From: Lucinisca nassula
Taxonomy: Eukaryota; Mollusca; Bivalvia; Lucinida; Lucinidae
Assembly (NCBI GenBank): GCA_963580285.1
Contig: OY757014.1
Location: 11,794,725 to 11,858,724 of the forward strand
Direction of reading: 5' to 3'
Length of the DNA: 64,000 bases
Part shown: positions 33,495-44,624 of the stretch, piece after piece
Layout: each line of letters begins with the position of its first letter
Numbering within the stretch: the first letter of the stretch is position 1
The notes under the pieces: model-generated
Seen by the model: only the letters and a program-made list of their open reading frames with translations
Database searches by the model: none
What the model was told of the DNA's origin: nothing
Position numbers and translations under genes: made by a program

Positions 33495-34770
33495 GTTGAA
33501 TTGGTGTTTAACGTCCCCGTCAACATTATTTAGGTCATTTTGGAGACGTTGCTATCAATTTTGTGGGACTTTTATCCGACAATGAGATGAAATGACATCT
33601 CAAGCCCTGTCGCCCAATGAAACCAGAAGGCTTATATGCATTGGACGATCTGACTCTCACCGCTTTGCCTGGGCAGGCTTAGTCCTTCGATTTGCTAGAG
33701 TGTGTAGTCATGTAACTGACTTCAACACTCGTAATAAATTATTAACGGCTAAACTTCTTAATCAGGGTTATCGGTACCATAAACTACGCAAAGCCTTTTC
33801 AAAATTTTATAGACGCCATTCTGATTTAATTTCAAAATTCGATATTGGACTTAAATCTCTTCTGCAACAAGGTCTATCGGAACCCGAATTTTATGGTGAC
33901 TTAGTATATAAATTCAGAAAAATATATAACCGCAATGACTTCAGCACCCAATTTCGTAAAATCATTCTTCGATATAAAAAGATTGGATACAACATGGATA
34001 TTATACGACAGACTGCATGCATGGTAGTTAACCCAATCACGGTTGGCAACTTTGCTTCCCTCTTTAATTGCACGCCGGTGGGTCAGGCCTCAGATTCTAT
34101 GACGGCTCCAACGTAAAGGCTTATTGAAAATTAAAGAGATAATGTTGGTTGGTGCCTGATGCTCTGTCTCTGGTCGGGCTCATCGGAGTCTAACTGTTGG
34201 TTTTCTTTTGCTCCAGCATTTCAGTGGTTTCTTGCTGTCGAGTCCTCACCGTTGTCTCACCTCTGTGGTTCTTTGATTTCTGTGTTCACGGAGATGTTGC
34301 CCTGATGAGTTAGGAGGCCTTCATGCGGACTGAACAGATTATTTGTCTAAATCGCGACGGAAGTAAGGGCGAGGATTGTGGCCACGTAAAATCGATTTAA
34401 GCCCCCCAGTGGAAATCTTCCACTGACCGTTCCAAGGCGGCTCTTCTGTGGCGATTTATTTATGTTGTTGTTTGTTACTTACTGTGTGTATCACTTGTGT
34501 CTTTTAATTTTGGATGGCCATATGGCCATTTTGTGGGAAAGTAACTGTCCATATGGCCTTCCTTTGTTTAGGTTTCCATTATGGTCTGGTCGCTTAATGT
34601 TTGTATTTCTTTCCCTTTGGTGTCTTTTATGGATGGAGTAAGTTAATTGTATCAATTCCTGATCTTTGTTTTACTTCTACTTTACCAGCACTCGTGTGTG
34701 GTCAGATTCAGCTCTGCGTGGAAGCATCATGCAGCCCAATCTATTTCTCCAAGCCCCGATGGGCGGGGGC
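33495..34770 (-). mobile_element. SINE family D, split by a Penelope-like element
   Basis: The part up to 33685 matches the SINE D tail and body; the part from 34681 ('tttaccagcactcgtgtg' … 'gccccgatgggcggggg') matches its head. Between them lies PLE copy 1. Confidence 0.82.
33686..34680 (+). mobile_element. PLE copy 1, 5'-truncated
   Basis: Starts within the coding region (the frame reads RFARVCSHVTDFN, then LLNQGYRYHKLRKAFSK) and continues to the stop at 34116 (…TPVGQASDSMTAPT). It is followed by the ~560-bp 3' region ending GATCTTTGTTTTACTTCTAC. The coding part is about 98% identical by eye to PLE copy 3. It begins mid-RT C-terminal domain, so no polymerase motifs remain. Confidence 0.85.
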
Positions 34771-34774
34771 GAAC

Positions 34775-34965
34775 CCATTAGTCACCTGTGCATTCAAGAA
34801 GGGCAGTTGTCAGTTTCTGGCGAAAGAATTGCACTTTACTGGTTAACCGCTTACGTATAAGCCTGCCCAGAAAAAGTGTGGATAAATGAACTGACCGGGT
34901 CAAAATGACCTAAACAGTGTTAACTGGGCCGTTAAACTACAATACAAACAAACAAGCAGTTGGGA
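34775..34965 (+). repeat. SINE family E, 3' two thirds
   Basis: 'caagaagggcagttgtcag' to 'gttaaactacaatacaaac' in sense orientation; the tRNA head is missing and it joins directly to SINE D. Confidence 0.8.
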
Positions 34966-35227
34966 TAGAAGTCTTCCTTATTCGTGCGTGCCACTCATTA
35001 AGATAATTGCTGTCACTCAGTAATGAGTTATCTCGGTTGATTAATTACAAGCTTGTGTTATTAGCATTTGGTCGACATATTATTTTGACTCCGCTTGCTA
35101 ATCAAAAATCCAAAGCTTTGACAAGAGCATAAATAAATAGATAAATGAAATAGTTTTTTTTTTTATTAAGTTAAATCTTATTCTCAGAGTTATATTCTGT
35201 CAATTTAAAATATTCATAGCTTTGACA

Positions 35228-35233
35228 TGAGAA

Positions 35234-35291
<58 letters not shown>

Positions 35292-35352
35292 TTAATTTGT
35301 TTCAAATTAAATCTTATTCTAATGCTCACATTCTGTCTATTTAACACGCACG

Positions 35353-35395
<43 letters not shown>

Positions 35396-35464
35396 TCTGC
35401 ATGTGTTCCCAGAGAAACTCAGATCAGCCTGCGCAGTCTGCTATATCCGAATCATTGATCTCTG

Positions 35465-35541
<77 letters not shown>
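35228..35541 (+). repeat. Three microsatellites: (AAAT)n, (CT)n, (GT)n
   Basis: AAAT repeats at 35228-35288, CT at about 35353-35398, GT at 35479-35541. Reading frames across them (runs of Leu-Ser or Cys-Val) are artefacts. Confidence 0.95.
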
Positions 35542-35542
<1 letters not shown>

Positions 35543-35565
35543 TTGGATGGGCTTTATACACTTTC

Positions 35566-36285
35566 AAGAAATTTTATGTGGCAGAGAAATAGAGTCACGA
35601 GATTATCACATATATATGTATTTTGACTTTATTCCCGACAAGAGGCACTGAAGCGTCATCGAGCAAGTGTGCATAGAAAAGACTTGGACCAGCCTGTGCA
35701 TATGCGCAGTCTTGTATGTTTTCTCCACTGAGGGTATAATTTTATGTGACGGAGAAATATAGTAGATCGTTTCATACATGCAACATTTTCTTGTCACCAA
35801 ATTAACTTGACTTTATTCCCGACCCAAAAAAACCTGAAGAGGCACTGAATCGTCATGTGCCTAGAAAAGACTTGGATCAGCCTGCGCATATGCGCAGTCC
35901 GGTATGTTTTCTCTGCTGAGGGTATAATTTTATGTGAGGGAGAAATATAGTTGATCATCTCATACATGTAAAATTTTCTTGTCACCACTTGACTTCATTC
36001 CCGACCAAAAAAACCTGAAGAGGCACTGAAGCGTCATCGAGCAAATGTGTCTAGAAAGGATCAGCCTGAGCATACGCGCAGTCTGGTATATTTTCTCTGC
36101 TGAGGGAATAATTTTATGTGACGGAGAAATATAGTATAGCATCTTAGAATACGTGTAGAATTTTCTTGTCACCAAATTAACTTGAATTTATTCCCGACCC
36201 CCAAAAAAATCTGAAGAGGCACTGAAGCGTCGTCGAGCAAGTGTGCCTAGAAAAGACTTGGATCAGCCTGTGCATATGTCAATGG
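35566..36285 (+). repeat. ~190-bp satellite, about 3.7 units
   Basis: Each unit has 'ttttatgtgacggagaaata', 'ttttcttgtcacca', 'gaagaggcactga', 'gacttggatcagcctg' and TGCGCATATGCGCAGTC. Unit starts are near 35566, 35738, 35927 and 36110. The GCGCATATGCGC palindrome also occurs in MITE P1 and at 57815. Confidence 0.85.
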
Positions 36286-36383
36286 AGCGTGTTCGGACAC
36301 CGAAATTTTATCGCCGCTGCCGGGGATCGAACACGGGATCTCTGGCATCAGAGGCAAGTGCACTTACCACTGAGCGCAGAATC
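36286..36383 (-). repeat. SINE family A head fragment
   Basis: 'tggagcgtgttcggacaccg' to 'aagtgcacttaccactgagc' is the reverse-complement of the SINE A head. It is directly joined to a LINE-C 3' end. Confidence 0.78.
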
Positions 36384-36639
36384 AGAATTGTTACTGGTAA
36401 CACGTCAAATGACATTCATACACCGGGACCTGTGATGTGGGAAGTTAGTCCCTAGCTCTAACCAAAGAGGTAAATTTTGGCTACACAATCATCAGCACCT
36501 TCAGCTGTCGAAGTAATCGAATCGGGAAGGGCATTCCAATCTCTAATGGTTCTGGAGAAGAACGACTCTTTATAAATGTCAGTTCTTGCAGTAAGTAAGG
36601 GTCTGAAACGCCAACGAATGGTGATTTCTACAATGTCTA
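36384..36639 (-). repeat. LINE-C 3' UTR fragment
   Basis: 'agaatcagaattgttactgg' then 'gggaagttagtccctagctc' and 'gaacgactctttataaatg' parallel 15073-15330 in the same order. An LTR fragment interrupts it at 36640. Confidence 0.78.
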
Positions 36640-36825
36640 TGTCATAGAGTGAAATTATAGAAACTGTAGGAGCGCTTGCGCTTAGGATTTTCTAGTCATT
36701 TACAGTTATTTCCCCCATTCATAGTTATTCTTCATATTACATTTATCCATGTATTTCATTTATCATTAAGCATTATTAAGCATTTCATCAGTAGCGCATA
36801 TCAACTTCCGCTTTCTGTCCTTAAA
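36640..36825 (+). repeat. LTR fragment (same family as 47065)
   Basis: TGTCATAGAGTGAAATTATAG and 'ggagcgcttgcgcttagga' start it, as at 47065. Similarity fades after 'cagtagcgcatatcaactt'. The following 36826-37343 has no recognised feature apart from AT-rich low complexity. Confidence 0.65.
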
Positions 36826-38879
36826 GACAGGACTGGACTATATAAAGGACACAGGAAAACCTGGGTCATTCTTTGTCTGACCTCTAAAGAGTTAACATCA
36901 ATTCTATTTATCTGATTGGCTGTAAATGGAGAGCTATTGTGACATCACAATGACTGTCATAAGTGATTGACAGCTCTGCTCTATTTGAAGCTAACCTTGT
37001 TATCTCAATTATGTAACAGCAGACACATTTCAATAGACAAACATACCTGTGATATAACGATTTAGTTATTATTAATTTATTTATTTTTATTTTCAAATTA
37101 CAAAGGAACAAAACACACACATATTTCATAAATGTTAATTAAATAGCAAATTTAGTTCTAATATAATAAACAAATAAAAGCTTCAAATTTGAAAAAAATT
37201 ATCAGTTGACACTATAGAAAAATAAATAAATAAATAAAAAGATAAAAAGCAAAATGTTTGAATGAAAGAATTGCTTTTTATTTTGATATAACAGAAAGCT
37301 TTTTCCATTCATCTTCTTGTTTTTCTTCTTATAGAAGAAGAAAACAAGAGGGCAATGATGGCCCTGGGTCGCTCACCTGATCCATAGTGTAACAAGTGGG
37401 CCCAAGGGAGGGCCATTTTTGGCTCCAGGGCTTTAATGTGCATAATGTTGAGGGAGGTCTTAAAGGTGAAGCTTCATAACAAACATCAACAAAGCTACAC
37501 ACCAAATATCAAAGACCTGGGCCATACGGTTTCAGAGAAGAAGATTCTTTTATAAAGATATTCCCTACATAAGCCTATGCAAAACCATATTGCCCCGTGG
37601 CTATATAAGTCTATGTAAAACCAAGAGACCCTGGTGGGAAGGGGCATTTGTAGCCAATCTTGGTAGAGGTCCACTAGATGAAGCTCCAAAGCAAATATCA
37701 AAGACCTGGGCTTTGCAGTTTCAGAGAAGAATTTTTTTAAAGATTTCCCTTTATAAGTCTATGTAAAACCAAAGAGTCTCGGGGCGGCGACATTTTTGGC
37801 CCCAGGGCTATAATTTGCATAAGCTTGATAGAGGTCAAGTAGATGAAATTTCACACCAAATATCAAAGACCTAAGCCTTGTGGTTTCACAGAAGAAGATT
37901 TTTTAAAGATTTTCCCTATATAAATCTATGTAAAACCAAAGGGCCCCGGAGCGGGGACATTTTTGGTTTCAGTGCTATAATTTAAACAATCTTGATAGAG
38001 GTCCACTAGATGAAGCTTCATACCAAATATCAAAGACCTAGGCCTTGTGGTTTTAGAGAAAAAGATTTTTTTAAGATTTTCCCTATATTAGTCTATGTAA
38101 AACCAAAGGGCCCCGGAGCGGGGACATTTTGGGACCCAGGGCTATAATTTGAACAATCTTGGTAGAGGTCCATTAGATGAAGCTTCATATCAAATATCAA
38201 AGTCCTGGGCCATGCGGTTTCAGAAAAGAAGATTTTTTTAAGATTTTCCCTATATAAGTAGAAGTAAAACAAAGATCAGGAATCGATACAATTAACTTAC
38301 TCCACCCATCAAAGACACCAAAGGGAAAGAAACACAAACATTAAGCGACCAGACCATAATGGAAACCTAAACAAAGGAAGGCCATAAGGACAGTTACTTT
38401 CCCACAAAATGGCCATATGGCCATCCAAAATAAAAAAGACACAAGTGATACACACAGTAAGTAACAAACAACACCATAAATAAACCGCCACAGAAGAACC
38501 GCCTTGGAACGGTCAGTGGAAAGATTTCCACTGGGGGGCTTAAATCGATTTTACGTGGCCACAAAACTTCGCCCTTACTTCCGTTGCGATTTAGACAAAT
38601 AATTTGTTAAGTCCTCATGAAGGCCTCCTAACTCATCAGTGCAACATCTCCGTGAACACAAAAAATCAAAGCACCACAGAGGTGAGACAACGCTGAGGGT
38701 TCGACAGCAAGAAACCACTGAAATGCTGGAGCAAAAGAAAACCAACAGTTAGACTCCGATGGGCCCGACCAGAGACAGAGCATCCGGCACCAACCAACAT
38801 TATCGTGAATTAGATCTCTCTAATTCTCAATAAGCCTTTACGTTGGAGCCGTCCTAGAATCTGAGGCCTGACGCACCGG

Positions 38880-40375
38880 CGTGCAATTAAAAAGGGAAGC
38901 AAAGTTGCCAACCGTGATTTGGTTAACTACCATGCATGCAGTCTGCCGTATAACATCCATGTTGTACCCAATCTTTTTATATCGAAGAATGATTTTACGA
39001 AATTGGGTGCTGAAGTCATTGCGGTTATATATTTTTCTGAACTTATATACTAAGTCACCATAAAATTCGGGTTCCGATAGACCTTATTGCAGAAGAGATT
39101 TAAGTCCAATATTGAATTTTGAAATTAAATCAGAATGGCGCCTATAAAATTTTGAAAAGGCTTTGCGTAGTTTATGGTACCGATAACCCTGATTAAGGAG
39201 TTTAGCCGTTAACAATTTATTACGAGCGTTGAAGTCAGTTACATGACTACACACTGTAGCAAATCGAATTAATTGCGAAATATAAATGCCATAGGATGGC
39301 GCACGAGGAACATCACCATCCAAAAAAGGAAAATTTACAATCTCAAAATCAAAGTCAAGGTTTATCATACATTTTGCACGAAACAAACCCATCTACAATA
39401 GATAGATGTAAATCCAAAAACGGGACCTCGGTATCAGAAGAATTTGCTTTATCTAACTGAAGTTCTGGGGGGTAAATCTGACTGACCAAACCATCGAAAT
39501 AGGTATTATCAATATTTAATAAATCATCTAAATATCTAGAAGTGGAGCTAAAAGCTTCAATGATTTCAGATTAGTTATCAATGGAAAGCGACAACACGAA
39601 GTCTCTTTCATAACAATACAAGAACAGATCAGCCACAATAGGTGCGCAATTCGTACCCATCGGAATACCCACAATTTGTCTAAAAAACTTAGTACCGAAT
39701 CTAATATAAATATTGTCAAGTAGAAAGGCGAGGGCATCCCACACTTTCTGACATGACCAAAGTGTATAATTCTTATGCTCTTTAGAAGTGAAAAATGCAT
39801 TTCTGACATTACATGCAAGATAGAGAGAATCTTCTCTGTGAAAAGCCCATTCAATTAAATCATTAAGCTTTTCTTTTATAAGATTATGAGGAAGTGTAGT
39901 GTAAAGAGTGGAAAAATCGTAAGTAGACAGACTTGAAGCACGAAAATGTCTGGATTTCAATTTATTTAAAACCTCATTCCAATTTTTATAGACCAAAACA
40001 GATTTCTTCCTGATCTTTCAAAGACTTTATCACAATATTTAATCACATGCGTTTTAATAGCAGTAAGACAGGAAGTTATTAATTTAGAAAGTTCAGTGGT
40101 AGTGCAAGAACTAGAATTTGCAATAAACCGTGCTTTGTAAGGTCTTTTATGAAGTTTTGGTAACCAGTATAGCGTAGGAAGCTTGTCTTGGTCTTCGGTA
40201 ACACACACAGCAAACTTGGTGGCTGAATGACAAAAATGTTTATCTACTATAGCTCTCTCTTTAGCTAAAGGCTGAAGTTCATAGGCCTTAGTACCACCAC
40301 GCTCCTGCTTAAGCGTGTTAACATAGTGGAGCCGTCACACAACGACGACGTTGTTAGCGGCCTTGTCTGCAGGGA
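38880..40375 (-). pseudogene. PLE reverse transcriptase (broken)
   Basis: Reading the minus strand: VPADKAANNVVVV ending in a stop (about 40336-40375), YWLPKLHKRPYKARFI, STYDFSTLYTTLP, GIPMGTNCAPIVADLF, then the region of SRYLDDLL (the (Y/F)xDD box equivalent, around 39530). These are the signature boxes of Penelope-like RTs, which are related to telomerase. At least two frame changes (near 39970 and 39400) and a stop break it. The C-terminal segment (TRNK…LLNQGYRYHKLRKAF) is the same as in copies 1 and 3. Confidence 0.85.
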
Positions 40376-41705
40376 CTTCATTTTGTCGCTTTCCATTGAT
40401 AACCAATCTGAAATTATTGAAGCTTTTAGCTCTACTTCTAGATATTTAGATGATTTATTAAATATTGATAATACCTATTTTGATGGTTTGATCAGTCAGA
40501 TTTACCCCCTAGAACTTCAGTTAAATAAAGCAAATTCTTCTGATACCGAGGCCCCGTTTTTGGATTTACATCTATCTATTGTAGATGGATTTGTTTCGTG
40601 CAAAATGTATGATAAACGCGATGACTTTGATTTTGAGATTGTAAATTTTCCTTTTTTGGATGGTGATGTTCCTCGTGCGCCATCCTATGGCGTTTATATT
40701 TCGCAATTAATTCGATTTGCTAGAGTCTGTAGTCATGTAACTGACTTCAACACTCGTAATAAAGTATTAACGGCTAAACTCCTTAATCAGGGTTATCGGT
40801 ACCATAAACTACGCAAAGCCTTTTCAAAATTTTATAGACGCCATTCTGATTTAATTTCAAAATTCAATATTGGACTTAAATCTCTTCTGCAACAAGGTCT
40901 ATCGGAACCCGAATTTTATGGTGACTTAGTATATAAATTCAGAAAAATATATAACCGCAATGACTTCAGCACCCAATTTCGTAAAATCATTCTTCGATAT
41001 AAAAAGATTGGGTACAACATGGATATTATACGACAGACTGCATGCATGGTAGTTAACCCAATCACGGTTGGCAACTTTGCTTCCCTCTTTAATTGCACGC
41101 CGGTGGGTCAGGCCTCAGATTCTATGACGGCTCCAACGTAAAGACTTATTGAAAATTAGAGAGATAATGTTGGTTGGTGCCTGATGCTCTGTCTCTGGTC
41201 GGGCTCATCGGAGTCTAACTGTTGGTTTTCTTTTGCTCCAGCATTTCAGTGGTTTCTTGCTGTCGAGTCCTCACCGTTGTCTCACCTCTGTGGTTCTTTT
41301 ATTTTTGTGTTCACGGAGATGTTGCACTGATGAGTTAGGAGGCCTTCATGCGGACTGAACAAATTATTTGTCTAAATCGCGACGGAAGTAAGGGCGAGGA
41401 TTGTGGCCACGTAAAATCGATTTAAGCCCCCCAGTGGAAATCTTCCACTGACCGTTCCAAGGCGGCTCTTCTGTGGCGATTTATTTATGTTGTTGTCTGT
41501 TACTTGCTGTGTGTATCACTTGTGTCTTTTGGTTTTGGATGGCCATATGGCCATTTTGTGGGAAAGTAACTGTCCTTATGGCCTTCCTTTGTTTAGGTTT
41601 CCATTATGGTCTGGTCGCTTAATGTTTGTATTTCTTTCCCTTTGGTGTCTTTTATGGGTGGAGTAAGTTAATTGTATCAATTCCTGATCTTTGTTTTACT
41701 TCTAC
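40376..41705 (+). mobile_element. PLE copy 3, 5'-truncated, inserted in PLE copy 2 in opposite orientation
   Basis: Begins within the coding region right after the PMGTNCAP box (frame: ILSLSIDNQSEIIEAF, SRYLDDLLNI, EAPFLDLHLSI) and runs open to the stop at 41141, with a 3' region to 41705 ending TTTTACTTCTAC. The interrupted host frame is readable on both sides: EFHKK at 41706-41720 and VPADKAAN at 40375. The remaining frame is intact over 255 codons. Confidence 0.87.
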
Positions 41706-42211
41706 TTCTTATGAAATTCTTGAATACCTAGTTTAAGATGACATAAAGACGTCTTGGGCTTAGGAGGTAATAAGTTAGTATTTTGAGAATAGAAAGAAAT
41801 GCGTTTATTCGCTAGTTTTAAAATGCTAAGTTTCCAGTCCTTAAGGGCTTTATGCTCAACATACTCTCGCTTACACCATCGATTACCGAATTCATTCAAG
41901 GAAGCAGCGATTTCATCTCAACATTTACTGAAATCAATTTTAGAAGGAAACCGATATTTCGGTCCTTTAGAAATTATATTCCTTATCCTAGAATTAGGAA
42001 TAATTTTCAAATTGCCAGTAATTACATGACCAGCAGCAGGATAGCAACACACCGAGTTTTTACAATCACATGAATCAGGAATATTAGTATCAATATCAAG
42101 ATCTGAAACAAGTTTATTGAAATTAAAAATGATAGATCTAACAGGTTTGTTATATTTATAGCAAATTATAGGTGTTTCAGTATTTTGAAAATAAGCAGGA
42201 ATGGAAGAAAG

Positions 42212-44624
42212 TAGGAGTGTAACGATGCATCGGACCATCGATGCATTGCGATAGGCACTGGGTCGATAGTACTGCATCGATGGTTAAGTTAAACATCGAT
42301 GACTATCGCCGATAGTGTTTTGAACTATCGATAGTTTCGATAGTTTTCTATATCACAAGTGTTTCAGATAATTCCCGACGTTGTTTTCATTCTTATTCTT
42401 TATTACCACCTCCATCTTGTACCCGGTCAGGCGTCAAACTGTATACAGTCCAAATTATAATCCAATAATCTCCTGTGTCAGTAGGAGTCAACGGCTGTTT
42501 GTCGCCAGATAAAGGCAATTAAAATTATAGCTAAGTCATGATTTGGCGGTAGCCTACTGATGCAATGTGTTCATGCATCCTATTTTGCTATACATTATGT
42601 CGGTATAGAGTCAGTAGGCTGAATATTCCATCATTGAACTGGTAAATTAGCGGCTTTCTGAAGCATATTTCAACAGCACTTTGATGTTTATTGATTTCAA
42701 AATAAATGACATGGTCGACCACGCATATTTTGATTACGCTAATCTGCAAGCTGTCTGTAAGCCAGTGATAAGAAAAGCGATAATTAATTCGTGTTTACAC
42801 AGTGGTATTTATTATCAAAGGGTGCCGCCCGCATTAGCACATGAAGCATGGAAAGTCCGCACGTGTCACTGCCGCTTCAAGAGATGCAAAACATTGTTCT
42901 GGTCGATGTTTCAGAGGATTCTTTTTTTTTTTTTTTTCAAAAAAAAAAAACAGACATCAAAGGAAATGAAATACGTGTCGTCCTGCAAAGAACGTTTATA
43001 ATTGGGCATCCAGACTTGTTTATACAGCCGAGGAATTAATTTTGAATCTTGGACACCGTGTATTCAAAATATGCACAGGGAAATACCGCACTAGAAAACT
43101 ATTAAAGAAATAAAAATGTGGTATGATTTTCTGTATATTTGTTTTGCTAAAATATTTTAAAACATTTTACCAAACAAAATAATCATACAAATGATGTGGG
43201 GAAAAAAATCATTACACAATGATTAGATAAGTTGGCTGATGCAAGAATGTCGGGGATGACGTTGTAAGGCCTGTTCGGCACGTTAGTGATGACGTCATCG
43301 GTCGACCGGGGCCGATTTGGAATGGTGTTTCGTTTAACAAACGCATGCGATCGTTTGTGTACCGAAACACTGAGACTTATATTAAAAATTTCCTCAGATT
43401 TTCAGTCAGAAGATTCAAATCTAACTTCCAATATCACAGGTCCTGATGTATGAATGTCTTTTGACGTGACACCAGCAACAATTCTGATTCTGAATCGTAT
43501 GCATTGCTGACCTATTTTTTTTTCAATTATCTACTATCTATTTTAATGGGGCCTATTTCTTTCATAAAAAATGTTTGTAACCGGTAAAATATAGTTTCTC
43601 GATAGCTTAACGGTTGTGGATAGAGGTGGATAGAAAACGGCGCCCTGCAAAAGTCCCGACTTATCATCGGAAGCTCGATCCGTGTCAATAACCAACACTA
43701 GCATACAGATGTGTGTACGCAATTTAAAGCGTTCGTCTCCCCCCCCCCCCAAGCGTCTGCTATTTTGGCGCCAAAACATAACCATGCACGAGACAGTAGA
43801 ATAGTTCATTTTTATTAATACATGTATGCATACATCTACCGTAAGATGTAGCTACTCATCTTTGGAGCGATTTGATTGTAGATTAAATTTTATGATCGAG
43901 GGATAAATGCAAATTAGAGACATAACTCGATCTTATTTTCACACCTTGTTACGCGGAACATTGTGGGCTTATCGGTAGTGCGGGAGACTTATTTTTACAG
44001 TGTAATGGTAGACTAGACTGATCCGTGACAAATACGATCGGCTTCTGTAACACGATTCGGTTAACTTACATGGTCCGTTTGGTTGGACCCAAAATCCTGT
44101 GTTATAACGAGGCTGAGGTGTATTTATTCATTTTATCATGTCTGAAGTGATTTTGAAGACAAGCAAAGATTTCATTGCCATCGTGGAGGGCTTTCATTTA
44201 TTTTGAAAAAGAAACTGATGTCACATTCTCAATGTGAATTGATACATGTAAACGTACTTGGCTACGTGTACTTCTACTAAAATGAGTCTACCGGCTCTTC
44301 CAGGAAGATTTACACTTACAGGAAAAAAAATATGTTCCTGGGGAGATATTTCCTCTTGTAGGGCAGATAGAAAAGCAAACAGGAGTTTACAACAGTTGAC
44401 CCTCGGTGTAAAGTATCCTGTTTATTTTTTTTATGCAGATAAAAGATACTTAAAAACAGTTTGAATAGGTTTTATTTCCTTCTCAAACAAGAAAATATGT
44501 TTCAGGCAATAGTATCGCAATAGTATTGCAATAGTAGTCAGCAATAGTAATAGTATCGCAATGGTTCTTCTTGCAATGTCAATACTATCGCAATAGTCAT
44601 TTTCTGACTATCGTTACATCCCTA
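42212..44624. mobile_element. hAT element with perfect 8-bp target duplication, 2,413 bp
   Basis: GAAGAAAG occurs at 42204-42211 and 44625-44632. Left end TAGGAGTGTAACGATGC; right end, reverse-complemented, TAGGGATGTAACGATAG, a classic hAT terminus. Clusters of ATCGAT / ATAGTATCGCAATAG follow at both ends. It contains a fragment of element B (43556-43985) and a LINE-C tail (43437-43497). Frames near 42681-43001 have no recognised transposase domain. Confidence 0.92.
43437..43985 (-). repeat. LINE-C tail and hAT-like element B fragment
   Basis: 43437-43497 ('tcctgatgtatgaatgtc…aattctgattctgaatc') is a LINE-C tail in plus orientation. 43556-43985 matches element B (compare 29285-29650: 'aatgtttg(g/t)aaccggtaaaa', 'ggcgccaaaacataacca', 'gcaaattagagacataac'), with an extra C-rich insert near 43740. 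Confidence 0.75.

Noticed and set aside
35322..35651. 109-residue open frame with long Leu-Ser and Cys-Val runs
   Set aside because: It is a translation of the CT and GT microsatellites; no gene.
35566..36285. CRISPR-like array
   Set aside because: The units repeat in full with no short-repeat/unique-spacer pattern, and the genome is eukaryotic.
36781..36810. Another hammerhead (contains CTACTGATGAA on the minus strand)
   Set aside because: No stem II and no GAAA box at the required distance.
42681..43001. hAT transposase fragment
   Set aside because: It lies in the right place inside the hAT element, but the 106 residues have no recognisable transposase or dimerisation motif and include a poly-Phe/poly-Lys run.
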